Part shown: piece by piece, positions 33,738-43,656 of the stretch
How positions within the stretch are numbered: position 1 is the first letter of the stretch
Layout of the letters: each line of letters opens with the position of its first letter
Translations under genes and position numbers: made by a program
Origin: Scilla litardierei
Lineage: Eukaryota; Streptophyta; Magnoliopsida; Asparagales; Asparagaceae
Length of the DNA stretch: 64,000 bases
Direction: 5' to 3'
NCBI GenBank assembly: GCA_030789695.1
Contig: CM061132.1
Coordinates: forward strand, 28,181,858 to 28,245,857
The notes under the pieces: model-generated
Seen by the model: only the letters and a program-made list of their open reading frames with translations
Told to the model about the DNA's origin: nothing
Database searches by the model: none

Positions 33738-33878
33738 ATCATTGCATCATGAATTTGAAACACTTGTATTTTTTATTTTTAGTTCAAAAATTTCTCATGA
33801 GGAATATGTATGTGTGCTGACAGCACAGTTTCGGCCTAATTGTGATGTCAGCAATTTTAGGGCCCAAAAACAATTATT

Positions 33879-34026
33879 TGTTATGAATCAACTATTGGGG
33901 AGGAGCCTCCGGCTCTTTATTTATAGGCAATTCGGAGAATACAAAGACGGTCTTACAATAATATGGGCATATCTCTAGGATAGCCCAGAATCTCACCCAA
34001 CTACGGTTAAATAACCGTTCACAACA
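33879..34026 (-). repeat. Element E 3' LTR
   Basis: 148 bp. On the minus strand it follows the purine tract AAGGGGGAG (34027-34035), the plus-strand primer. TTTATTTATA at 33917-33926 is shared by both LTRs. Confidence 0.85.
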
Positions 34027-34035
34027 CTCCCCCTT

Positions 34036-35452
34036 ATCTAGCCATAGGTGTGGAATCTGCTCGTGAATACTTCAGGATTCTGAGCGTAGAAGAGTTTCAC
34101 ATGGGGTGGATACTTCAGGATCCTGAGTTGGTGAGATTTGCCTCGTTAAAACCTTTAGCTATGGAAAACCATGTGGGAGAAACCATAGTTAAGGAAAAAG
34201 AGTACAAACGCTCTTTAACTCCCCCTGATTTGTACAAGTGACTCTGCTCATGAATACTTCTGGATTCTGAGCGTCACTGAGGGGTGGATACTTCAGGATC
34301 CAGAGTTGATGTGATTTGCCTCGTTAAAACCTTTGGCTATGGAAAACCCAGTAGGAAAAACCATAGCTAAGGGAAAAGAGTACAAATTCCCTCAACTCCC
34401 CCTGATCTGTAAAAGCTCTTAGGCTAACAGATCTCTTAGGCTTATCTCATCACTCCTATTTATAACATTCCGAAAATATACACATCTTACAAGTATTATC
34501 ACCATCAAGTAGCTGCTGAATCCAGAAACTCTGGAGAGGTGTGCTAAGTCTCGTCGCCTCTGATGTGGTCTTCAGACTATATGGTCAGCTCCATAAAACC
34601 AGCCTCTATCCTAGTCGTCACTGGGATGTGATGTACCACCAGGCACCCTCAAATACACCATTGGTGTGATTCTGGAATGGTGAGGATCTCGGAATGATCG
34701 GATGATGTTGCCTTCATAAGTTGCTTTGCATATTCGTAGTAGATGGTCATCCCACTGTGGGTACCCCGTTCTGTGATTTCTCAGTATAGAGACCAGACCT
34801 GTAACCTGCATTTGCATAAACATTGGAGGATGCTACTTCATATTGTAAGTCCAAATCGTTCGACCCTTGGAGGAAGCGCAGAATGCTTAACTCCGGTCTA
34901 ATGGCCCTTTTAGGTGCCAACTATCTCTGGGTAATGAGTTTACTGCAATTGCTATATCGGGACTCGTGCAGTTAACCAGGGGTGCCTGATTGCACTTAGA
35001 TAAGGGACTTTAGGACCAGTTATATCCTCTCCCTCTTCCAGTGATCAAAAGGGTTCTTTTTGTTCATCCATTAAGTATACTCCCATAGGTGTACTTTTGA
35101 TGACAATGGTCCTTTTAATTTCTCCAATGCACTTCTGGGCGTATGTAACAGGATTCTAAGAGCCATGACTTTATATTTGCCTATGTCTTTTTATTTCATG
35201 TTTAAAAGTCAGGCTTGAACAGATGTCTCGGTTTTCTCTTTAGGAGATCCGATGAGATTTTAGTTGTTTACTACTATGATCTCAAATCCTGTTCTTTGCT
35301 CAGATGCAAAGACAACCTTCAGTAGGAATCATTGCTTTGTCAAGCGATTCTCTTGGTTGTACGTTATTTTTATTGTTTTTCTTCAATAGAATAGACGTCT
35401 CGAAGTCTATTCAGGCATTTAAGGAAATGTGGAAATTATCTTTACCAATATG
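34036..35452 (-). pseudogene. Element E RT C-terminus and RNase H remnant
   Basis: This is the continuation of E's pol on the left of F. On the minus strand, fragments recall the copia RT segment after DVVTAYLYG (35380-35450), and the RNase H end with an ATSSNHSEILTI-like stretch (about 34670-34700). Frames are broken everywhere. The segment 34050-34440 holds two diverged copies of a motif (GAATACTTC-GGATTCTGAGCG, then CCTCGTTAAAACCTTT-GCTATGG) about 185 bp apart. These lie in the 3' noncoding part. Confidence 0.55.
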
Positions 35453-35753
35453 TGTTAGACTCAATGTGATGATTTCATCACGAAATGCGGAAGAAATCGT
35501 GAGTTCTTACCTCCGGCCATTGCTTCTTCCAAAAGGTAAACCTTTTCACCGATTTTGATCTTCTCAGTCTTAAATCACTCCTATAGGATGGTGTATTCTC
35601 TGAAATCGAGTGAGTAGATTGAGGGACCAAAACCCTTATTTATAGATTCAAGATCCGTTCCATCAACGGCTCTAAATTTCAAAAAGTCAGTTTTTACAAC
35701 TGTGGATCACTAACGGGAAGAAACGGGAAGAATTCCAATGGGAATTTCTAACA
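35453..35753 (-). repeat. Element F 3' LTR
   Basis: 301 bp, differing from 49602-49902 at about four bases. On the minus strand it follows the purine run GTGGGAGAA (35754-35762), a candidate polypurine primer. Confidence 0.9.
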
Positions 35754-36024
35754 TTCTCCCACTTGATCCACTTAAACCAATATTCCCAACAAGAAACAAA
35801 AATATATGAATCATGGCGATAAGTCCTTTTAAAAGCAAGTATTATCTTCCATGTATTACTATGTATCATGTTTCTCAATAATAGGTTATATATCTTTATG
35901 AATAAACCCTATGTTTATTCATGGTTCAAACTTAATGATTTTTCTCATGATAATGTATCTAAATGTGCACACAACCATATATGAGAAAATATCACAACAA
36001 GAATTTCATTAAATAACAATGTTA

Positions 36025-37392
36025 TTACAACAAGGAACCAAGTCCCATTTTATCCACATGATCCTTAAACTTTAGTGGTGGCATGCCTTTAGTTAAAGGA
36101 TCAGCAACCATTAAATCGGTACGAATATGCGCAATGTCGACTGATTTATCCTTAACCCTCTGTTTTATGGCTAAATACTTGATGTCGATGTGTCTACTTC
36201 GACTACCAATTTTGTTGTTATTAGCCATGAAGACAGCGGCTGTATTGTCACAATACAATCTCAGTGGTCTAGAAATAGAATCCATGATTCTAAGTCTAGT
36301 GATGAAATTCTTAATCCATACACCATGCAGAGTAGCCTCAAAACAAGATACGAACTCGGCTTCCATAGTAGAAGTAGCAATTAAGGTCTGTTTTGCACTT
36401 CTCCATGATACAGCCCCACCAGCTAGCAAGAAAACGTATCCCGAAGTGGATTTTCGAGAATCAACACATCCAACAAAATCTGAATCAGAGTAGCCAATGA
36501 CTTCCAAATTGTCCGTTCGTCTGTACATGAGCATGTAGTCTCTGGTTCCTTTAAGGTATCTCATTACCTTCTTTGCAGCCTTCCAATGTTCTATGCCTGG
36601 ATTACTCTGATATCGTCCCAACATCCCAACAGCAAATGCAATGTCAGGTCTTGTGCAAACCTGAGCATACATTATGCTTCCAACAGCAGAAGCATAAGGA
36701 ATGTTTACCATCTGTTCCTGCTCAAAGTCATTCTTTGGGCATTGGTTTAAATTAAACCTATCACCCTTCACGATGGGAGCCACACTTGGTGAACAATCCT
36801 TCATCCGAAACCTCTCTAAAACTTTGTTAATATATGTCTCTTGAGACAATCCCAGAATACAACGCATTCTGTCTCGATGTATCTTAATGCCAATAACATA
36901 AGATGCATCGCCCAGATCTTTCATATCAAAGTTTTCCGAGAGAAATTGTTTCACCTTATATAGCATTCCCTTATCATTGCTTGCAAGTAAAATGTCATCC
37001 ACATATAGGATTAAGAAACAAATCTTGCTCCCACTAACCTTCTGGTATATGCACTGATCCACAACGTTTTCTTCAAATCCAAATGAAGATATAACATCAT
37101 GAAATTTCAAATACCATTGACGTGAGGCTTGTTTTAATCCATATATGGATTTCTTAAGCTTGCAAACCAAGTGCTCACCATTACTAGAGGAGAATCCTTC
37201 AGGTTGCTTCATGTATACATCTTCCTCTAGGTCTCCATTAAGGAAAGCAGTTTTCACATCCATTTGTTGCAATTCCAAGTCAAAATGTGGAACTGATGCC
37301 ATGATTATGCGAAGAGAATCTTTCTTTGATACAGGAGAAAATGTCTCCTTGTAATCGATTCCTTCCTTTTGAGTGAATCCTTTGGCAACGAG
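36025..37392 (-). pseudogene. Element F RT/RNase H, part after element G
   Basis: The frame is open for 425 codons from the ATG at 37302, and open upstream to the G insertion at 37392 (AKGFTQKEGIDYKETFSPV). RT motifs are LQQMDVKTAFLNGDLEEDVY, YGLKQASRQWY and catalytic YVDDILLAS. RNase H motifs are YSDSDFVGCVDSRKSTSGY and STMEAEFVSCFEA, and the C-terminal segment is GSRSRHIDIKYLAIKQRV. The protein is cut from its N-terminal RT part by the 8-kb G insertion, so it is inactive. The end is MGLGSLL. Confidence 0.9.
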
Positions 37393-37689
37393 TGATCACT
37401 CCTTATTTTACACCTTTTTCCCGCATGTTTGCATGCCATTTAGATCGCCCAAATCATGTTTTTCACGATATATCGACGATATTGCGATGCTTTTCACGAT
37501 TTGTTGTTTTTGTCGCATTTCAGGTGATTTGGCGCGATTTGGAGTGATCTTGAGATTGGGTTACTCCAGACGGTCACCGACGACCTCCCCGAGGGGTATT
37601 TTGCTGTTGGAGAGGAGCGGAAGAAGAACGGACGTCGCAGGAGCGACGAGGAGGCCAAAACAAGCAGTTTGGGCATGTTTTGTGTCCCA

Positions 37690-38070
37690 CTCAGCCGAGT
37701 GAAGGAGTCACTCGGCCGACCAGAGAGACACCGCTCGGCCGACCAGAGCAGACACGATTTATATGTGCACTCGGCCGAGCGACGGAGACCACATCGGCCA
37801 AGTGACGAGACCCCGTCCGCCCGAGTGGCGCCCAGACGAAGCCCTTCAAAAATCGCCATGTTACTGTTTTTCGACTGCCTGAGCTTCAGAAGACCCACTC
37901 GGCCGAGTGGATAATTCCGTCCGCCCGAGTACCATGAAGCCATCGGCCGAGTGACGACAACTCACTCGGCCGAGCCGTCCCCGAAGTGAAGACCCCTGAA
38001 GATCGAGACTTACTGGAAAATTACAGGGTTTTCACTCGGCCGAGCGACTTTTGTCACTCGGCCGAGTGCG
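37690..38070 (+). repeat. CTCGGCCGAG palindrome cluster (5' LTR of G)
   Basis: About ten copies of CACTCGGCCGAGTG or variants (CCGCTCGGCCGACC, CGTCCGCCCGAGTGG) lie within 380 bp upstream of the TATA box. The matching cluster in the 3' LTR is at about 43954-44335. Differences between the two LTRs here are G/A or C/T changes inside CG sites, as expected from methylated cytosine decay. Confidence 0.88.
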
Positions 38071-38151
38071 ACGCGCTGCCTGTAGCGAAAATTACGGAAA
38101 ACAGGCTGCGCAGGGGTATTTTGGTCACAGTTTTTGGACGATTTTGGGGGC

Positions 38152-38158
38152 TATTTAA
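38152..38158 (+). promoter_or_regulatory. TATA-like box of the element G LTR
   Basis: TATTTAA in GGGGGCTATTTAACCCC; the 3' LTR has the same at 44416-44422. It would place the RNA start near 38180, making the downstream stem-loops part of the transcript. Confidence 0.6.
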
Positions 38159-38547
38159 CCCCTGTTTTTACCCTAGTTTTGAGAGCCTCTCTCTTAGATT
38201 TTTTGTAGTTTTTTTAGATTAGCTTTTTAGTTTTATTCTTGAGATTGGAGAGGAGACAAAATTGGATCTTTGTAGGATAAATTGAAGAACTCCATTGGTT
38301 TGCTTTTCTTTTCTCTAAAAATTCTATTTTTATTACATATCTCAATATTGTGATGAATTCTATTGCTTATTTCATTGATTATTTTTGTGATCTTGCTATG
38401 AATTGTGAGTAGTCGCCACGTCTTGGGGCGTGGGGATGAACCCTACAAGCCCTATTTCATAATTGTGATGAATTGGTAGGAATTTTGCTAGAATTGCTAC
38501 TAGGGATTAGATTGGGATCAATTTACTACGGATGGCTAGGAATTCAC

Positions 38548-38850
38548 ATCGATTGGGATTTGCAAGAGATTGGATCCCAATTCGATAGGAAACCCTAGAA
38601 ATCCGAATTGGGTTGGAATCGAATTTCTGTAGTATCGGTTTGCAAGAGATTGGACCGATACTAGGGTTTCCGATTCCAATTCCGCGCCAATACCCGTTTG
38701 CAAGAGATTGGACGGGTAGGAACTATCCCAAACTAGGTCGTGGGCCGAGTTTGCAAGAGATTGGGCTCGGTGCACGATTGAACGATGATGTTGATCCTAA
38801 TGCTAGCTTCCCTAAGCTAGGGTTTGCAATAGATTGGACCCGAGCCTAGG
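38548..38850 (+). repeat. Five stem-loops with a shared 14-nt loop (5' LTR of G)
   Basis: The loop TTGCAAGAGATTGG occurs at 38560, 38640, 38698, 38751 and 38824 (one G-to-T change in the last). Each copy is framed by arms that pair with each other but differ between units: ATCGATTGGGAT/ATCCCAATTCGAT, TAGTATCGGT/ACCGATACTA, TACCCGT/ACGGGTA, CGTGGGCCGAGT/GCTCGGTGCACG and CCTAAGCTAGGGT/ACCCGAGCCTAGG. An outer stem TTGGAATCG (38613)/CGATTCCAA (38671) encloses the second. The closing pair is T-A in four units and T-G in one. A structured RNA element is the likely reading; function unknown. Confidence 0.9.
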
Positions 38851-39216
38851 ATAGCTATAGACCGGCAACAGCGCGAGAGCGTGAGCTTGGTTCTACATTC
38901 AGTTGCAACTAGTTCATCCAAAATCTTATTCTAGCAACTTTGATACCAATGAACCACTTTTACGAAATACGGTGAGTAGCGGGAATTCCCCATTCCCTAG
39001 ACGTTCTTTATTTGATTTGATATTTCCGTACTTTGTCTGACGATTGTGACAGGATCGCCAAAGGCAAATTTCTCTCTTCTTAAATAGCCAGGTTGATCGG
39101 AACAAGCACGGTCATTCGTCCTCCCTGTGTTCGATAACCCGCTCGCTGCTACACCGTGCACTTGCGGTAAAACTACAACCGTTCTTTTGGGTTACGTCCC
39201 GGAGCGATCAAGTTTT

Positions 39217-39234
39217 TGGCGCCGTTGCCGGGGA
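39217..39234 (+). other. Element G primer binding site
   Basis: TGGCGCCGTTGCCGGGGA, six bases inside the LTR end; Athila-type (Asp-tRNA) site. Confidence 0.88.
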
Positions 39235-39271
39235 GGCGATTGCGTTTGATCTTACCACCCTAGCTATTTCC

Positions 39272-39295
39272 TTTATTATTATTATTATTATTATT
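39272..39295. repeat. (ATT)n microsatellite
   Basis: About seven ATT units lie in the leader of element G. Confidence 0.95.
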
Positions 39296-39366
39296 TCCAT
39301 TCCTTAATTTTTGCCTAACCCTTCCACGGTACTAATCATTTCTTTGAAACTCTGTTTTCCCTGTGC

Positions 39367-41055
39367 ATGTACACGAGATCTACGGCGGACCCTGAAGCTA
39401 TATTATTTGATCCCGAGATCGAACATACCGCGCGGAGACTTAGAGCGGAAAGGAGACAAAATCCGGAAGGGCGGTTTATGACCAACCCGGAAACTGCGGA
39501 CCAATTAGCGGCAAGGATGGCGAGGATAATTTCTATTCGAGATAGGCTTCGGCCTAAGACCTCTTCTACGACCTCATCCATTGCCATGCCGGAGTTGGCG
39601 ACTGACAAGAACTTCGAGCTAAAGACTGGACTAGTGGTTCTGATGCAGCAGGATCCATTTCATGGGAATGCCCATGAAAATCCTCACTACCACATCCAAT
39701 TATTCTTGTCGAAGTGCGCCACATTTCAGATGCCGGGGGTCTCCATCGATGCCATCAGACTGCGTCTCTTCCCCTTCACGCTAAAGGACAAGGCACTCTA
39801 TTGGTTGAGGACGCAGGCTGACGGAGTCTTCACCTCTTGGGACGAGTTGGCAAGTGCATTCATTGACAAGTTCTATCTGCCATCCAAGACGGTGAAGATC
39901 CGGAGCGCTCTCATGTCCTTCAAGCAAGGACCCCAGGAGACGCTCTATGAGGCTTGTGAGCGTTTTAAAGATCTGCAGCACCAATGCCCGCACCATAGCA
40001 TAGAAGATTGGGAGCTAGTTCATAGCTTCTACAACGGTCTCCAACCGGGGACCAAACAAATTATTGATGTCGCGGCGAATGGTGCTATCTTGTCAAAGAC
40101 TCCCGAGGAAGCTACGGCCCTAATTGAGGAGATGGCCTCAAACAACCAACAATGGGGCGATGAGCGAGGACACTCTACGTCCTCCTTAAAGCCAACTAGT
40201 ATCTATGAGGCGAAGGCCGTAGCGGAGCTTACAAGCAAGTTTGATTCTCTCCACAAGGTAGTGGAGAGACTGGAGAAGTTTATCACGGAGCCCCAAGGAA
40301 CCCCTTCCACCTCCGCTCCAACGAACCAAATGTGTGATTGGCAAGACCAATCTCAAGCCATGTATGTGGGAGGAGAGCAAGGAGAAGGATCCTTGGAGTA
40401 AGTACAATATGTCGCGGGGAACCAAGGATATTGGGCCAATCCGGCCACAAGAAATCATCCCGGATTCTCTTACGCCAACAATGAAGGAGCTTTGAACCCG
40501 CCACAACAACCACCTCAACAAGCTCGACCACCACCACCCCAACAACAACACTATCCGCCGAGGGGGCCTCCACAACAAAATTTCCAATCGAAGCAACAAG
40601 TTCCACCATATAGGCCGCCCGGATACAACCAAGGGTGGAGGAATCAAAATCAAAACCCTCCACAAGCTCAACAACGATCCGACTTCGAAGCTAGAGTGGA
40701 GGCGTTTATGGTCGAGCAAAATAAGGTCAATGCTACCTTGAAGGCGGGGCAAGACTCCCTTAATACCGTTGTGGCTCAAATATCGGAGCAATTGGCGTTG
40801 CTCAATCGAAACACTCAACGATTGCCGACGCAACCCGAGCAAAACCCACGGGGCAACACCGGCCACATCAATGCCGTAGTTGCCGTTACTACTAGAGGCG
40901 GGAAGGATACCTCCCCCGCTATGATTCCTACCGAGGAGCCCGTGGAGGAAAGCTTGGAGCCAATTGAGCCGGTAGTTGAAGATGATAAGGAGAAAGAGCC
41001 ACAAGAGAAGGAGAAATCTAGAGCGGAGCAATTGATTGAGGAAAGGCTCTTCATA
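39367..41055 (+). pseudogene. Element G gag, Athila type (one stop)
   Basis: It begins MYTRSTADPEAILFDPEIEH. The gag core runs from about residue 75 to 260 (LRLFPFTLKDKALYWLRTQ, SWDELASAFIDKFYLPSKT, LYEACERFKDLQHQCPHHSI and LVHSFYNGLQPGTKQIIDVA). The frame is open for 344 codons, hits one TAA at 40399-40401, then continues in phase (VQYVAGNQGYWAN; a Pro/Gln-rich stretch NPPQQPPQQARPPPPQQQ). It reaches a coiled-coil-like region to about 41050, where the internal deletion joins another reading frame. A single base change accounts for the stop. Confidence 0.88.
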
Positions 41056-41738
41056 CCACCGGCCCTCTGTCTGCTGAGCCTGTTTCTTCTGCCCCACCCG
41101 AGCGCCCGCCGACCGTAGTTGAGTGCGGAGAGCCCTCTGTCTCCACTGCTGCTGTATTTACCGAAAGTGTCGTGGCGTCTGTCCACACTTCTGTGCCACT
41201 GACCTCTCTGGCCGCCTCGCTGCCTCTTTTGTATTCTTCTTTCGCTGCTGCTGCCTCCACTTCTCACCAGCCGGTGCCCCGGCCTCACACTGAGGCTAGG
41301 CCCACATTTGCGAGCACAGCACCTTTCGTTCCCTTCCCCACTGAGCCCGTCACATACGCGACCCGAGTACGCCAGCCACGCCCTGCACAGCCCCGACCGG
41401 TGCGTCCCTCTGCACCACCTCCCCCCGACACCGTACTTCAGAGCATTCGTGCTCTAGAGGGGGCGGTGAGTGGCCTCAGAGGCGACCTTAGGACCCTGTC
41501 CTCCACCGTCTCTGCGATGGCTGGCCGCTTTGACCTGATCCCCCAAATTCACTACTGTCTTACCCGGGTCCTGGAGCGTCTCCCCCGCGTACCACCACCC
41601 ACCCAGCAGGTTCCCACCCACACTTCCACACACACTAGACCTGCTTCCACTTCCACACCCACACCCGCTCAGCGGCCTGTCCAGCCACCACCACCACTTC
41701 CGCCTCAGGACGGAGACGGCGCAGCACCACCTTCTTAG
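41056..41738 (+). pseudogene. Element G remnant of a third ORF (C-terminus)
   Basis: This is a different frame from gag, open from about 41056 (TGPLSAEPVSSAPPERPPT) to the TAG at 41736. It has a Pro/Ala-rich body and a coiled-coil segment (VLQSIRALEGAVSGLRGDLR), then a Thr/Pro-rich tail ending DGDGAAPPS. Athila-group elements carry an extra ORF here, and its end looks like this. The start of the ORF and all of pol are deleted. Confidence 0.6.
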
Positions 41739-43656
41739 GCACCCTTGATGCCATCGATTATTCCTGCTGTTGTGCTGCCCGTTTCTGCTGGGTCCTGTTG
41801 CAGTTTTGTCCACCCCCCTCCCCTCACTTATTTTGGGTTTCTCATTCATATCGTATCCTTATATATCTTTTTTGGGAGAGAGGGAGAGTTTTTGGTGCCC
41901 CACCTATATATCTGTATCACTCCTATCTGTGCATGCATCATGTCCGCATCATGTTTTTCGTTTCTTTATTTTTCGTTTATTTTCCCCATCATGCATGCAT
42001 CCTCACTTACCCCTCACATTACTTGTATCTCGGTGTGCCACACTTTGCACATTGAGGACACTGTGCCATTTAGCTTGGGGGAGTGAGTTCTCACGTTCTT
42101 TTTCGATTTGCCACCTTTATTTCTAGTTTTTCACACCGTTTTTCGCTTTTGCACTTATTTTCATCAATTTTCTTTTATTTTGCCATGCATCACGTTTTTC
42201 TTATTTTTCTGGGTGCCGCATTGTAAATAGTTCTATTTCCCCTTTATCTTTATTTCTTTCTTTTTCATCTCATGCTAGAGATGACTTTTCTGTGATGATG
42301 ATGACGTGGAGTTAACTTATTCTATATGCATGCTTTATTTGTCATGTCTTAGATTTTATTTCTGATATCATATGCTATGACTTGCCTTGCATCTAGAGAT
42401 AGTAACCCACACTTTTTCCACATGAAAATGGATGAAATTTTATTATTAGCTGAGTCTGAATATTCATATGATGCTATCACAGAAAACACACCAAGATTCA
42501 CGCATTGAATGCCTATATCTGGAGTACTGATTTCTTTTCCTATATCACTTCTATATGCATGAATTGTACATTTCACTTCAGGATGATTGAATGATGTTAG
42601 CTATGATAAATCTGGATTAGTTAGCTTTTTGTGATCGAAACTGAGTAGATTAGATTACCCTGCTGAAGTTGTCGTGCATGTCTTATAGAGTGAACCGAGA
42701 GATATATTCATTTCTTTCTCCACAAATCTTGAACCTCATTTCTCTACTTTTAAAATCATTGGTGAATCTCCCCTTAGCGATTCTACTATATGGCACTTCC
42801 CCCGCTATTAATTCCTAGCTCCAAATTTCTTATTCGAAAAAAAGAGAGAAAATATTCATGTATATCATTATCTCTCTTTGAGTTGGGGTCGTTGTGTATA
42901 TATGCTATATCAAAAAAAAGAAAAAAAAGGAGGAAAAATCCTCAATAAAAGATCCCATCTCACTTTCTTTCTTTCTCTTCTCTTTTCATTGCTTTTGGAG
43001 CTTTCTAAAAATGGGGATGTAAATATTTTTTATGCCACCACGCTTATAGATAAGCTTGGGGGAGGGGATCTATTGATGTGTGAGAGAGTGACTACTTGAC
43101 GTTGCACGACAACCTAGGCTAAGTAATATTCTATACTCGGTGAGATTATTTCTAGCTTTACGAAATCCAGAAATCTAAGCCTAGCAATCATTTCATGAAA
43201 TCCATACTTTTCTATTCTCTCTATTCTATAGTGTGATACTCTTATACTCCTGATAGAAAGCATTCAATTGAAAAGTGTGTGATCTGTGATTTGTATACCG
43301 CTTTAAATGATTCAGACGATGTTAATTATAAAATTATTCCGTTTTTCATGATTATATAGTTGTTCGTGGGTTTTCTATTCCTATTTGCACTATTATACTA
43401 TGATATCAAAATAAAATTCTTTGACATGTGTTTTTCATCCAGTGCATGCTATACGAGTAAGCGGAACCCACGTCCTGAGAAAATGATCTAGCAGCCTACC
43501 TCTTCGCTTCTTTCTTTCTTCTTTATTTTTATTTCGTTTTTCATTCTTCTCCGTTTTTCATTCTTCATTTTTCGCCATTTTCGTTTTCTGAATCCACCGG
43601 GTTCGCCTTTTACTTATCTTCCTCGAGGACGAGTAAGAGGTAAGCTTGGGGGATTT
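41739..43656 (+). other. Element G 3' noncoding region
   Basis: No gene supported. The motif TTGAGGACACTG with TTTAGCTTGGGGGA (42050-42085) and later CTCGAGGACGAGTAAGAGG with AAGCTTGGGGGA (43622-43653) repeat the typical polypurine neighbourhood of Athila-type elements. The second touches the 3' LTR. Overlapping short frames at 41745-42126 are composition artefacts. Confidence 0.7.

Larger units (their letters stand above)
37393..39210 (+). repeat. Element G 5' LTR
   Basis: It contains, in order, a CTCGGCCGAG palindrome cluster (about 37690-38070), the TATA-like box TATTTAA (38152-38158), and an array of five stem-loops with a shared loop (38548-38850). Small frames such as 37494-37943 on the minus strand repeat identically in the other LTR and have no family match. 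Confidence 0.94.

Noticed and set aside
37494..37943. 149-codon minus-strand frame repeated at 43758-44207
   Set aside because: The repetition is explained by the two LTRs of element G; it covers the palindrome cluster and has no domain.
38548..38850. A CRISPR-like pattern (14-nt repeat with variable spacers)
   Set aside because: The 'spacers' are complementary arms around each repeat, spacing is uneven, and the array lies in a plant retrotransposon LTR. It is a stem-loop array, not CRISPR.
41745..42126. Three overlapping Phe/Ser/Pro-rich frames
   Set aside because: They are open in all three plus-strand frames because of pyrimidine-rich sequence in the 3' noncoding region of element G.
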